A stretch of 64,000 nt of DNA from Vibrio sinaloensis (GTDB taxonomy: Bacteria > Pseudomonadota > Gammaproteobacteria > Enterobacterales > Vibrionaceae). The notes below the pieces were generated by a model. The model did not search any database, was not told the DNA's origin, and worked only from the letters and a program-made list of their open reading frames with translations. The stretch is taken from positions 1 through 64,000 of the forward strand of contig NZ_JWLV01000017.1 in the NCBI RefSeq assembly GCF_000808535.1, given 5' to 3'. Shown here piece after piece: positions 19,531 to 28,219 of the stretch. The first letter of the stretch is position 1. Every line of letters begins with the position of its first letter. Position numbers and translations under genes: made by a program.

Positions 19531-20119
19531 CGGTCAGACCTTGTGGCTCTGAGGTTTGGTTCGAAAAGAAGATGTCCGTTTTGTCGCCGCGCAGCTCTTG
19601 CAACTCTAAATGCTCGATGTCGTCGAGCCCTGTCAGTGTAATTTGCTTAAATACGGCGTTCAGTGGCGCCTTACTTGGGGTGAGCGCAATCGTCCAGTTG
19701 CCAGTCTCCACTTTGAAATCGATGGTGAACTGCTCCTCAAGCGCGGCGGTATCGCCATGAAAGACGGCTAAGAACACGTGGCTAAAGTAGAACGCCATCG
19801 GGTTATCTTTTGCGGTAATGGTCTGGGGCGCTTGGCCAGCAAAGGTTTGGCGTAACTTATCTTCGGTCAACACTAAGCTGACGGGAAAGGGGCTCGCTTG
19901 TTGCCACAGCAATCCACGAGATTTGCTCAATGTAAACTGACCTTGCGAGCTTAGCGGTTGGTCAAACATCTCTAGGTGGCGTGACTGAACAAAATCGCCA
20001 CGTACCGTTTCATTTTTCGCTAGCTGCTGTTGCAGTGAGTCTAGGTCTGTCACCTGCGCGGTAACGAACGGCGAGCAGATGAGTAGCGCAGCGGATAAGC
20101 ACTTCTTAATCAATGTCAT
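19502..20119 (-). CDS. apeL: LolA-like periplasmic carrier
   Basis: A 205-residue protein with a cleavable signal peptide (KKCLSAALLICSPFVTAQ). Its body resembles the outer-membrane lipoprotein carrier LolA (VRGDFVQSRHLEMFDQPLSSQG and GLLWQQASPFP). It probably shuttles the hydrophobic product or a lipoprotein between the membranes, together with the MMPL exporter. The ATG at 20119 overlaps the thioesterase stop as ATGA; a longer start eight codons upstream lies inside that gene and is less likely. Confidence 0.85.
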   Translation of the reverse strand: MTLIKKCLSAALLICSPFVTAQVTDLDSLQQQLAKNETVRGDFVQSRHLEMFDQPLSSQGQFTLSKSRGLLWQQASPFPVSLVLTEDKLRQTFAGQAPQTITAKDNPMAFYFSHVFLAVFHGDTAALEEQFTIDFKVETGNWTIALTPSKAPLNAVFKQITLTGLDDIEHLELQELRGDKTDIFFSNQTSEPQGLTDAEQAQFNF

Positions 20120-20562
20120 GCGAGCTTCCCATGTTGATGCCACTGGTTGACCTTATCGATAAACACTTTAGGAGAAGCAAAGCACATCTCTTGCTCTTTG
20201 ATAGAGACCGCAACTTGGGTGGTGTGAGCCTTGCACATCCTTTGGTTGGTTTGGGCATCATAGATGATGTAATCGACACGCAGGCGGTTTTCCCACTCGG
20301 TCAATTTTGCATGGACACGTATTTGATGATTGAAAGGGATCGCTTTCACATACTTCACGCGCGTGTCGATGATAGGCCACATGTAGCCTGATTCGTTCAT
20401 CTTGAGGTAGCCGTAATCAATCTTGTCCATTAACACTCGGCGAGCTTCTTCAAAAAAGCGGAAGAAGTTACCGTGATAAATGACGCCCATAGGATCGGCA
20501 TCTTGGAAGGAGGTGATCAGTGTCACCTCCGATTCCAACGCAAATTGAATCTCTGGATTCAT
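20116..20562 (-). CDS. apeK: Hot-dog thioesterase (4HBT family) of the aryl polyene cluster
   Basis: A 148-residue 4-hydroxybenzoyl-CoA-thioesterase-like protein. The catalytic Asp region reads FQDADPMGVIYHGNFFRFFEEARR. In this pathway it may release or edit ACP-bound intermediates. The ATG at 20562 shares bases with the stop of the ammonia-lyase gene (TAATG), so translation is probably coupled; this fixes the start eight codons inside a longer open frame. Confidence 0.85.
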   Translation of the reverse strand: MNPEIQFALESEVTLITSFQDADPMGVIYHGNFFRFFEEARRVLMDKIDYGYLKMNESGYMWPIIDTRVKYVKAIPFNHQIRVHAKLTEWENRLRVDYIIYDAQTNQRMCKAHTTQVAVSIKEQEMCFASPKVFIDKVNQWHQHGKLA

Positions 20563-22115
20563 TAAGCCTCCGCGTAAAGTGGCCAATGACGCTGTTGAAT
20601 ACGACCGATAAAGTGACGTAAATCGTGCTCGAGAGGGCGATCCTCCGCGACAAATTCAAACTCACTCAATACGGCATCACGAATCATCTTGAGGTTGTCA
20701 CTCATATGATGTTCATCCAGTTCGTTATGACGACGACGGATTTCGATTGCCTGAACGCTTGCCAGTAGGGATGCCGCTGCGACTTGCTCCGTCAGCTCCA
20801 AAACACGCAAACAATCACGGGCTGCGATGGTGCCCATGCTGACTTTGTCTTGGTTATGACACTCAGTTGAACGAGAAAACACGCTAGCAGGCATGGTGTG
20901 TTTCAGCGCTTCTGCTGTCCAAGCGGAAATACCAATCTGAACCGCTTTAAAGCCGTGATTGATAGGTTTACGTTCGCCTTCAGCGCCAGTCAAGTTGAAA
21001 GGTAAGCCATTGTTAAATTTGTAGTCCATCAGCTGCGCCATTTGACGGTCAAGAAGATCCGCCAAGTTAGCGATACCGGTTTTCAGTGTGTCCATCGCCA
21101 TCGCGATATGGCCGCCGTAGAAATGCCCCCCGTGCAGTACACGTTCGTTATCGCCATCGATGATTGGGTTGTCGTTCGCACTGTTTAGCTCGTTTTCAAT
21201 CATTGAACGTAACCAAGGCAGTGAGTCTTGTACGACACCAATAACGTGTGGTGCACAGCGCAGCGAGTAGCGATCTTGCAGGCGATCGCTGTTGCGTGGT
21301 GGGCGCTCTGCGTTGAGGTCATCGCGCAACCAAGCCGCAACTTGCTGTTGACCAGGGTGAGGTTTCACAGCAAAAAGCGCTTCATCAAAGTGGAAGTCGT
21401 TGCCATGCATGCCCACAGAAACCATCGCGGTGATCTTGGTACACAATTGAGCAAGGTATTCCGCGCGTTTGTATGCCAAACAAGCAAGAGCTGTCATCAC
21501 AGATGTGCCATTCATCAGTGCCAAGCCTTCTTTCGGCTTTAGTTGAATAGGGTTGATGCCAAGCTCGGCATACACTTCCGCCGTTGGGCGTACTTCACCT
21601 TTGTACAGCACGTCGCGTTCGCCGATGAGTGCGGCTGCTAAGTAGGAAAGTGGTGTTAAGTCGCCACTAGCACCCACAGAACCTTCTTGAGGGATACGCG
21701 GCGCAATGTCTTGATTGATCAAGGTAACGATTTGATTGAGCAAATCGTGAGTGACTCCCGAGACACCCTGAGATAAAGAGCAAAGGCGAGTCGCAAGTAC
21801 GGCTCTTGCTTGTTCATGGGTCAGAATGTCACCCAAGCCACAGCCATGGAAGCGGGTTAAATGTAACGGCAACTCATCAACCAGCTCTGGTGGAATCGCA
21901 ACGGTGCAGGAGTCGCCATAGCCCGTCGTCACGCCGTAGATAACGCCTTCTTCTTTAAGCAAGCGCTCAAGAAAAGCGACACCACGATCAATTTTCGCGG
22001 TAAATTCAGCGGAGTTATTAAGTTTTGCGTTCGAGCCTTGCGCGATGGCTACAACGTCTTCGATCGTTAATGATTGCGCGCCGAAAGTAATGGCGTTATT
22101 GGTTTGCGTTGTCAT
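20562..22115 (-). CDS. Aromatic amino acid ammonia-lyase (HAL/PAL/TAL family)
   Basis: A 517-residue lyase. The self-processing Ala149-Ser150-Gly151 forms the MIO cofactor in GSVGASGDLTPLSY, and the catalytic Tyr60 is in YGVTTGYGDS. Length and the C-terminal helices match bacterial family members. Lying between apeJ and apeK, it most likely deaminates tyrosine or a related amino acid to the cinnamate-type starter used by the ligase. The two residues that tune substrate choice appear to be Phe89-His90, unlike Ser-His (histidine), His-Leu (tyrosine) or Phe-Leu (phenylalanine) enzymes, so the substrate is not certain. A function in histidine degradation is unlikely because no other hut gene is present. 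Confidence 0.85.
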   Translation of the reverse strand: MTTQTNNAITFGAQSLTIEDVVAIAQGSNAKLNNSAEFTAKIDRGVAFLERLLKEEGVIYGVTTGYGDSCTVAIPPELVDELPLHLTRFHGCGLGDILTHEQARAVLATRLCSLSQGVSGVTHDLLNQIVTLINQDIAPRIPQEGSVGASGDLTPLSYLAAALIGERDVLYKGEVRPTAEVYAELGINPIQLKPKEGLALMNGTSVMTALACLAYKRAEYLAQLCTKITAMVSVGMHGNDFHFDEALFAVKPHPGQQQVAAWLRDDLNAERPPRNSDRLQDRYSLRCAPHVIGVVQDSLPWLRSMIENELNSANDNPIIDGDNERVLHGGHFYGGHIAMAMDTLKTGIANLADLLDRQMAQLMDYKFNNGLPFNLTGAEGERKPINHGFKAVQIGISAWTAEALKHTMPASVFSRSTECHNQDKVSMGTIAARDCLRVLELTEQVAAASLLASVQAIEIRRRHNELDEHHMSDNLKMIRDAVLSEFEFVAEDRPLEHDLRHFIGRIQQRHWPLYAEA

Positions 22116-23808
22116 CTTGCTGATTACTTAGAGTCCAGAAATTGAAAAAATTATACCACTGCAAAGGTGCTTGCAGGGTGTAGTGTTCGAGTCGGTTTGC
22201 GTAGTTCTGAACAACCTGTTCTAAAGCGTGTTGGCGCTCCTTGCGCGGCAGAACGATCTTGTCGCTGAAATGCTCGAAATAGACGTTAAAATGCGGTGTC
22301 TTGCTGGTGTCATCCCTTAGCCCGAAGAGTAAGTACACTGGCGCTTTAAGCACAGAAGCCAGCATAAAAGGACCTTGCGGGAAGGGGGCACGCTTACCAA
22401 GAAAGTCGGCCCATACCGAACGGCTTTCTTTGCTGGTGGAGGTTCTGTCACCGACGATGACCACCCACTCACCTTGTTCGATTTTTTGCTGCAGCAAAAT
22501 GGCCGTATCTGGCCCCATCGAACTGACTTGAATTAAGTTGAGTTCTGAATTTGGGTTGACCGCTTTCATGACCGTATTGAAGCGTTCGGCATGCTCTGTA
22601 AACACCAGCGCATTGATTTTGACATGCTTATGGCGTCGGCCGAGTGCACGGCATAGCTCGATGTTGCCAAGGTGAGAGCCCAAGATGAGTACACCTTGCT
22701 TATTGTCGACCATGTCTTGAAATTGGTCTTGACCGTGAATGGTTAGGTTATCGACGTTAAAGTCGCCTTTCCATGCCGCCAGTTTATCTAACATGGTATG
22801 GCCAAAAGAGAGCAAGTGTTGGTAGCTATCTAGGTTTGATGGCAGTTCAATCTTTTGTTGTTTGGCGTAGCTTTTAAGTTGCTGCAGATAGATCTCGGAT
22901 GCTTGTTTTGCGTCTTTGCCTGTGTAGTGGTAGTAACGCATGACCAGCTTCAAAATGAGGTTAAATGCGCCCCGACCCAACAGGCTATAGACTGCCAACA
23001 TCAGCTTAATGCCAATGATGGTGCCTTGCTCCTGACGTTTAGACCAGTGAGCGTTTGAATTACTGCGTTTCTTTCTTGCGATGAGCTTCGGAATGCGCGG
23101 CAACATGCCAAAGAATAAGCGTGTATGCATCCAACTGATTTTAACGTTGTCCCATAAGGCATCGAAGTGAGAAATGCCGCCCTCAGGGTAGATAACGCGA
23201 GTTTCCACAAAATCGATTTCGACACCTTCCCAGTACATCCGCACCAGAATTTCGATGTCAAAGTCCATACGTGTACCAATGCGGTACTGGTTGAGCACCT
23301 TGATGGTGGCGTCGACAGGGTAAGCCCTGAAACCACACATGCTGTCCTTGATGGCAAAAGAGAGAGTTTCAATCCAAACCCAAATATGAGTCGCGTATCG
23401 ACCATATAAACGAGATTTAGGCACACTGTCATCGTAAACCGGTTGACCTGAAATAAGGTGAGTCGGGTTTGCCTGTGAGGCTTCAATCAGTTTAGGCAGA
23501 GCGTCCACATCGTGTTGGCCGTCTGCATCGATTTGGATGACATGGCTGTAGCCAAGCTCGTGGGCTCGGCGGATACCCGCCATGACGGCGCCACCTTTGC
23601 CTTGGTTTTCTGCCAAGCTAAGTAGTGTGACACCTTGGCAATCAGAGAGGTCGTTTAGCGCTTGTTTGGTTTGGTGATTGCTGCCGTCATCTACAATGAT
23701 AAAAGGGATGTCAAAAGGGGTCAGAGACGACACCACGGCTGCGATGGTACTGCCGTGGTTGTAGCAAGGAATCAGGAAGCAGGGTTGGTAACTACTCACT
23801 TTTTTCAC
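22096..23808 (-). CDS. apeJ: Fused glycosyltransferase family 2 / LpxL-like acyltransferase
   Basis: A 570-residue two-domain protein. Residues 8-230 form a GT-A glycosyltransferase (CFLIPCYNHGSTIAAVV, IIVDDGSN, QIDADGQHD). Residues about 270-560 form a lipid-A-type acyltransferase with the H-X4-E motif in GSHLGNIELCRALG. The fusion is known in aryl polyene clusters, where it is thought to build the glycolipid anchor that carries the polyene in the outer membrane. It overlaps the ammonia-lyase start by 20 bases and the dehydratase end by 17. Confidence 0.88.
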   Translation of the reverse strand: MKKVSSYQPCFLIPCYNHGSTIAAVVSSLTPFDIPFIIVDDGSNHQTKQALNDLSDCQGVTLLSLAENQGKGGAVMAGIRRAHELGYSHVIQIDADGQHDVDALPKLIEASQANPTHLISGQPVYDDSVPKSRLYGRYATHIWVWIETLSFAIKDSMCGFRAYPVDATIKVLNQYRIGTRMDFDIEILVRMYWEGVEIDFVETRVIYPEGGISHFDALWDNVKISWMHTRLFFGMLPRIPKLIARKKRSNSNAHWSKRQEQGTIIGIKLMLAVYSLLGRGAFNLILKLVMRYYHYTGKDAKQASEIYLQQLKSYAKQQKIELPSNLDSYQHLLSFGHTMLDKLAAWKGDFNVDNLTIHGQDQFQDMVDNKQGVLILGSHLGNIELCRALGRRHKHVKINALVFTEHAERFNTVMKAVNPNSELNLIQVSSMGPDTAILLQQKIEQGEWVVIVGDRTSTSKESRSVWADFLGKRAPFPQGPFMLASVLKAPVYLLFGLRDDTSKTPHFNVYFEHFSDKIVLPRKERQHALEQVVQNYANRLEHYTLQAPLQWYNFFNFWTLSNQQDDNANQ

Positions 23809-24160
23809 CCAATTTCATCTTGCCAGAAGAGTGAACAATGGTTTGTTCATCTCGTGTCGAAGCGTACTTAAAGGCAAGTTTTTGTTTCGCGCTATCCCAT
23901 GTTAACTCGAGTGTCACTAACATGTTGGGACGAATGGGCTCTTGGAATTTGATCACTTCCATGCCTTTAAATACCCTTGGCGCATTGAGTGTTTCAATGG
24001 CGTAATGCAGCGCCCAATCAATCTGAGTCACGCCTGGGAGCAGGGGAAAATGAGTGAAATGCCCCTGAAAATCTAACAGATCAGCATCCACCTTAAGCTC
24101 GAGAGTCGCTTGGTGCTCTTTGATATCCGTGCGGATGATGGTTGGTTTTCTTTTTTCCAT
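23792..24160 (-). CDS. apeI: Hot-dog dehydratase subunit of the aryl polyene pathway
   Basis: A 122-residue FabZ-like protein with the catalytic-helix motif FQGHFTHFPLLPGVTQIDW (His in GHF). In characterised systems ApeI and ApeP form the active dehydratase that creates each double bond of the polyene. It lies in the operon between the ligase and the fused GT/AT gene. Confidence 0.85.
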   Translation of the reverse strand: MEKRKPTIIRTDIKEHQATLELKVDADLLDFQGHFTHFPLLPGVTQIDWALHYAIETLNAPRVFKGMEVIKFQEPIRPNMLVTLELTWDSAKQKLAFKYASTRDEQTIVHSSGKMKLGEKSE

Positions 24161-24177
24161 ATAACGGTCAAACTTGC

Positions 24178-25545
24178 TTATTGGAATTGTTTTTCAATCT
24201 CGGCAACCTGTCGTTTGCCTTGGCTGTTTAATGGTATCTCTTTTACCAAGCGAAACTTTCTTGGAATTGCAATGGGTTCGAGCCAATCACGCAGTGCTTT
24301 ACGCAATGCCAGCCAAAACTTACCCTTGCCCAGTCGCTCGATTTCCATTTCGCCAGATGCGGTCAAGACGATGACGGCATACAAAGAGAGGCGATTTCCT
24401 TCCGTCATAGTAATGACAGCGCTTTCACTGATCCAGTTCAGCTGATCTAAACGTTTTTCAACTTCGACTAATGAAATTCGTTTTTCTTCGACTTTAACGA
24501 CTCGATCGGTGCGACCCAGTAATTCGAACGTCATACTATCATGAAAGCGACATTCATCGGCGGTTTGATACCAGTTGTCCCCGTCGATGTGTGGTGACTT
24601 AAGTCGTAGGCAGCGTTCACTGTTTAGTTCAGCTGTAACGCCGGGAAAAAGCTGCCATGGCGTCGAAGCGGACAGCTGCTGACGGTGAGCGATGCCCCCT
24701 GTTTCTGTGCTGCCAAACACCTCAATCGGACGTTGGTTGAACAAAGCTAAGCAATGCTCAGCAGCGGTCGTTGGCAAGGGGCCACCTGATGAAAACACCA
24801 CACGTATCTCGGCGCTCTGGTGCTCTTGAGTCAGGCGCTTTAACAGGGCGGGGCTGCTGATTAATGTGGTATTTGGACTCGCGTGATGAACAACTTGTTC
24901 CGGAAACTCTAAGTTGCGCGTCGCAAAAGGGCGTCCTGCGCACAGTGGCCATAGTACGCGAAACAGTAATCCATAGATATGCTGATGAGAAACCGTGCTT
25001 TCGATGTTTGACGCCGCCAGCTTTTCACCCCACAAAGAGTCGAGTATCGCTACTTCGGTTTCCAGTTGATGCAGGGTCTTCGAGATCGCTTTTGGTTGAC
25101 CGCTTGAGCCAGAGGTAAACAGCACCAAGGCGATTTCTTCGCTAGCTAGGGTTGTTTTTTCTAGCTCGACATCAGTGGGTGCAGGCTCGATTTGGCTTGT
25201 CTCAATCCCAGACTCAAGGGCAATCACATCATCGTGTAATAAGAGATCAAAATGCTCGCTGAGTTCGCGTACTGCTTCTGGCTGGTAGTTTCCTGGTAAC
25301 ACGAGAGATTTGTTCGCCAGACACGCGGCAAAAAAGCCAACGGCGAATAGATAGCTGTCTTCGAAGCACAGAGCGATGCGTTGAGCACGGTTGGCTTTCA
25401 TTCTTGCGCTGTTGTACGCAACATCACTGGTGAACGTCTGCCAAGAGATCGCGCTGTTAGCCGTGAAAGCCACTTTACTACGGCCGCTTCTATCGGTGGT
25501 AAAAAGATCGCTAATGGAGGTAAATGATGTGGCGTTTAAGCTCAT
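24178..25545 (-). CDS. apeH: Acyl-AMP ligase for the aryl starter unit
   Basis: A 455-residue ANL-superfamily adenylating enzyme. The P-loop-like motif reads LVLFTSGSSGQPKA (about residues 140-153). The acyl-binding FGSTETGGIAHRQ and the late FELLGRTDRVVKVEEKRI hinge region are present. It probably activates the 4-hydroxycinnamate-type acid and loads it onto one of the two adjacent ACPs. It begins three bases after the stop of the membrane-protein gene. Confidence 0.88.
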   Translation of the reverse strand: MSLNATSFTSISDLFTTDRSGRSKVAFTANSAISWQTFTSDVAYNSARMKANRAQRIALCFEDSYLFAVGFFAACLANKSLVLPGNYQPEAVRELSEHFDLLLHDDVIALESGIETSQIEPAPTDVELEKTTLASEEIALVLFTSGSSGQPKAISKTLHQLETEVAILDSLWGEKLAASNIESTVSHQHIYGLLFRVLWPLCAGRPFATRNLEFPEQVVHHASPNTTLISSPALLKRLTQEHQSAEIRVVFSSGGPLPTTAAEHCLALFNQRPIEVFGSTETGGIAHRQQLSASTPWQLFPGVTAELNSERCLRLKSPHIDGDNWYQTADECRFHDSMTFELLGRTDRVVKVEEKRISLVEVEKRLDQLNWISESAVITMTEGNRLSLYAVIVLTASGEMEIERLGKGKFWLALRKALRDWLEPIAIPRKFRLVKEIPLNSQGKRQVAEIEKQFQ

Positions 25546-25548
25546 TAA

Positions 25549-26109
25549 CTATGGATTCCTACGAACAAACTGGCGAACGATCCACTCGACGACAAACAGG
25601 CTGCCTGCAAGTAGGTAGCTGATCAATCCGTTGTACAGCGTCCAAATCTCCAGTGGCTGAAAACAGGTGTAAAGTGCGATGAGTGCATTGAATGCGAAAA
25701 AGACGCACCATATCTTTGTCACGCTGCGTGTATAGCGCACCCCACTTTCTGGTAAATCTGGCTCTTGGAGTCGAGCCAAGCGCTCAATCAGCGTTTGAGG
25801 CTGTCTTAAACTGCCAGCAAACAAAACAAGCATACACACGTTGACCACAACAGGGTAAAACGTTAGCCAGCCGTGCTGCCTGAACACAATGCCCAAGCCG
25901 ACCAAAATGATCCCAGTTACGGCGCTGATCTGTGCGATTTGCTTGAGTTCTTTGACTTTGCTTCGTTGAGCGGTCAGTACCCGCAAAAGTAAGGCGGAGA
26001 TAAGTATTATCCCCACCAGAGAGAGCCCGAATTTATCGATGCCGAAGTAAACGGCGAATGGATAAGCGAGTAAGACAACTGCAGACAGAGCTGTCAGCAA
26101 TTGGCGCAT
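25549..26109 (-). CDS. apeG: Small integral membrane protein of the aryl polyene cluster (COG4648-like)
   Basis: A 186-residue protein with about five or six hydrophobic helices and the conserved C-terminal segment SYLLAGSLFVVEWIVRQFVRR. Proteins of this type are constant members of aryl polyene clusters, but their biochemical function is not established. It overlaps the ACP stop by one base (TAATG). Confidence 0.8.
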   Translation of the reverse strand: MRQLLTALSAVVLLAYPFAVYFGIDKFGLSLVGIILISALLLRVLTAQRSKVKELKQIAQISAVTGIILVGLGIVFRQHGWLTFYPVVVNVCMLVLFAGSLRQPQTLIERLARLQEPDLPESGVRYTRSVTKIWCVFFAFNALIALYTCFQPLEIWTLYNGLISYLLAGSLFVVEWIVRQFVRRNP

Positions 26110-26366
26110 TATGCTTCCTTAAGAAGCTCTGCGACTGCGTTTACAACGTCATCAACGGTGCGTACGGTGCTAAATTCTGCAGGCTTAATTTTTTTGCCAG
26201 TTACATTTTGCAGGTGTACGACAAGATCAACAGCATCGATGCTATCTAAATCCAGATCTTGGTAAAGGTGCGCTTCTGGAACAATATCAGCAGAATCAAT
26301 CTCAAATAATTCTTCAAGTGCTTCTTTAACTTGGTTAAATACTTGTTCTTTGTTTAAATCTGTCAT
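26109..26366 (-). CDS. apeF: Acyl carrier protein
   Basis: An 85-residue ACP with the phosphopantetheine Ser42 in LDLDSIDAVDLVVHL. It is one of the two carrier proteins on which the aryl starter and the growing polyene are held. AGGTACTTTCTC precedes the ATG. No dedicated phosphopantetheinyl transferase is encoded in the window, so a general Sfp/AcpS-type enzyme must act on it. Confidence 0.92.
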   Translation of the reverse strand: MTDLNKEQVFNQVKEALEELFEIDSADIVPEAHLYQDLDLDSIDAVDLVVHLQNVTGKKIKPAEFSTVRTVDDVVNAVAELLKEA

Positions 26367-26383
26367 GAGAAAGTACCTAAGAA

Positions 26384-26644
26384 TTACTCGCTAACTTGCG
26401 AAGAGATGTATTTTGCTAAATTGCTTACGGAAGCAAAGTGTTCACGCGTATTCGAGTCATCCGCGTCGATCACAATATTGTATTGCTTTTTGATAGCTAA
26501 ACCCAGTTCTAGCGCATCAATCGAATCCAGACCTAAGCCATCACCAAACAGCGGCGCTTCAGTCTCTATATCTTCTACGGTGAGATCTTCAAGATTCAAT
26601 GCATCAATAATAAGTTGTTTAATTTCGTTGTGTAATGTTTCCAC
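26384..26644 (-). CDS. apeE: Acyl carrier protein
   Basis: An 86-residue ACP with Ser41 in LGLDSIDALELGLAI, followed by the usual helix III. It differs clearly from the adjacent ACP, which suggests a division of labour (starter loading versus elongation), as reported for other aryl polyene systems. Its start lies 16 bases downstream of the acyltransferase stop. Confidence 0.92.
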   Translation of the reverse strand: METLHNEIKQLIIDALNLEDLTVEDIETEAPLFGDGLGLDSIDALELGLAIKKQYNIVIDADDSNTREHFASVSNLAKYISSQVSE

Positions 26645-26660
26645 TGGGACCTGCTTGTAA

Positions 26661-27425
26661 CTATTGGTTTTCTGGGAAGAGAGCTTCGCTTAAATGTTGC
26701 TGCAAACGTCGTGCAGCAATATTAGGGGACGTAGTTTGCTCTATAAATGGCTTAACCTCAACTTTATCCTTAACTTCGACAAGGAAAAAAGGTTTAGTTG
26801 GGGGAACTTGATACCACTTTTTCTCTTTTGTGAGAAAACTAGGAGTTACCGTAATATGTACTAGACGTAGGTCCGTTTCTGTTCTAACAGCAATTTGGGC
26901 AGAACCGCGTTGTAATTTGGATGCTTTACCTGGCGTAGTGCGTGTGCCTTCGGGAAATACCAACAAAACGTTGCCTCGATCAAAACGCTCAGAACACATC
27001 GTGAGCAAATCATCAGGTGTTTCGTTAGGGATATAGCCCGCCGCTTTGACAATGTGCTTCATAAAAGGATTGGACCAGATGGCCGATTTTACTAGGCAGT
27101 CGCAACGTTCGAGTTGAGAAGCGATTAGAACGTAGTCTATTAAACTGGGGTGATTGGCAACGATGAGGCAGTTGCGGTCAGCCTTGAGTTTTTCAGCGCC
27201 CACGATTTTGTAGTCGATAGCGCCCGTAAATTTCATCAGACGGCAAAAAAGGTCAAAACTACGCTGAATGGCCCCTTGAACTCGGTACTCTCGCTCAATT
27301 TGGTTTTTACTTGTTAGGCGGATGTAGGGATTGGCTAAAAAACTGAGCCCTAATCCACCTAAACCAAAGACCGAAAAACAAAAACCAGTAGCGACGACTC
27401 GCCAATATTGATTCAGTTTGTTCAT
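26661..27425 (-). CDS. apeD: PlsC-like acyltransferase of the aryl polyene cluster
   Basis: A 254-residue 1-acyl-glycerol-3-phosphate-acyltransferase-like protein. It has an N-terminal membrane helix (about residues 9-33), the catalytic NHPSLIDYVL (H-X4-D) and the substrate motif FPEGTRTTPG. It may transfer an acyl or aryl polyenyl chain onto a glycerol or sugar lipid anchor. The ATG at 27425 overlaps the previous stop as TAATGA, so a longer start at 27470 is rejected. Confidence 0.88.
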   Translation of the reverse strand: MNKLNQYWRVVATGFCFSVFGLGGLGLSFLANPYIRLTSKNQIEREYRVQGAIQRSFDLFCRLMKFTGAIDYKIVGAEKLKADRNCLIVANHPSLIDYVLIASQLERCDCLVKSAIWSNPFMKHIVKAAGYIPNETPDDLLTMCSERFDRGNVLLVFPEGTRTTPGKASKLQRGSAQIAVRTETDLRLVHITVTPSFLTKEKKWYQVPPTKPFFLVEVKDKVEVKPFIEQTTSPNIAARRLQQHLSEALFPENQ

Positions 27426-28147
27426 TATCGCTGCCACACCCAAGATTGAGTCCGCGAGTGGGTCTGCCATGATGATTCATCAGAAACATAGTGCCGGATA
27501 AAGTCCAGAGCCTGCGGAAATTGTGGCTTAAAGTCTGAACCTGATTGACCTGCCACACGAATCTCATCGCCAGCAGAGAGGATTAAACCTAACGCGTAGC
27601 CTCGGTATTCAAACTCTTCATATTGATTGTAAACCTCTGGCAGGGGTTCATCGAAATCAACCAACATCACCTTATGCTCTGGATTGCTCTTCAAATACAC
27701 CCAAGCTTCTAACAGGGCACTTTGAAAGGTATTGTCGCCAGCGGCAATGGAGGTAAGAGGAATCGGCTTTTTGGTTGCAATCGTCGCAAGGCCGGCCGCT
27801 GTGTTGTGCACTGACTGCGAAAACGCCATGGGTGAGGCTTCTTCTCCCGCCACCACGTCTTGAATGAGTTGAGCGCTTCGTGTGAGTTCTCCATGACGGC
27901 TAGCAAAGACAAGGTAGTCCACTTTGTGTTGCTCTAGCAGTTCGATACTGGTTTGCACTGCGAGTTTACTCAAGCTGCTCATGCGTCGTCGCATCATTGG
28001 CGGAATTGCGTTAACTGGCGCTTTACCATCTTCGGGCCATGCGAGTGTTTTTGACCACTGCTGCCAATCGCTGGGCTGAGAAATGCCATCGGAATGGGCA
28101 AGCCATGCATCGATGTTAAATGAAAGAATTATGTTTGAATCGGGCAT
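27425..28147 (-). CDS. apeC: Beta-ketoacyl synthase chain-length factor
   Basis: A 240-residue, N-terminally trimmed ketosynthase relative without a catalytic cysteine; the central part reads AFSQSVHNTAAGLATIA. This matches the short chain-length-factor family (Ketoacyl-synt_2) that pairs with ApeO and sets the number of extensions. It is the promoter-proximal gene of the minus-strand operon. It is divergent from the lipoprotein gene, with a 72-base shared upstream region. Confidence 0.87.
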   Translation of the reverse strand: MPDSNIILSFNIDAWLAHSDGISQPSDWQQWSKTLAWPEDGKAPVNAIPPMMRRRMSSLSKLAVQTSIELLEQHKVDYLVFASRHGELTRSAQLIQDVVAGEEASPMAFSQSVHNTAAGLATIATKKPIPLTSIAAGDNTFQSALLEAWVYLKSNPEHKVMLVDFDEPLPEVYNQYEEFEYRGYALGLILSAGDEIRVAGQSGSDFKPQFPQALDFIRHYVSDESSWQTHSRTQSWVWQR

Positions 28148-28219
28148 AAGATATTGAATTGTTGTTGTTGCAGCGAAATACTAGTACTGAACTACACATA
28201 AATTAAAGGAAACATTACT
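28148..28219. promoter_or_regulatory. Divergent promoter region of the aryl polyene cluster
   Basis: Both arms of the cluster must start here, in only 72 bases. An 8-base palindrome TACTAGTA (28179-28186) sits in the middle and could bind a regulator. AAAGGA precedes the plus-strand lipoprotein ATG. I cannot place -35 and -10 boxes with confidence, and no regulator gene is encoded within the cluster. Confidence 0.45.

Noticed and set aside
20562..22115. Histidine utilisation gene hutH
   Set aside because: No other hut gene is present, it sits inside the pigment operon, and the selectivity pair is not Ser-His.
27425..28147. Truncated ketosynthase pseudogene
   Set aside because: Length and missing catalytic cysteine match the dedicated short chain-length-factor family found in aryl polyene clusters, so it is intact.
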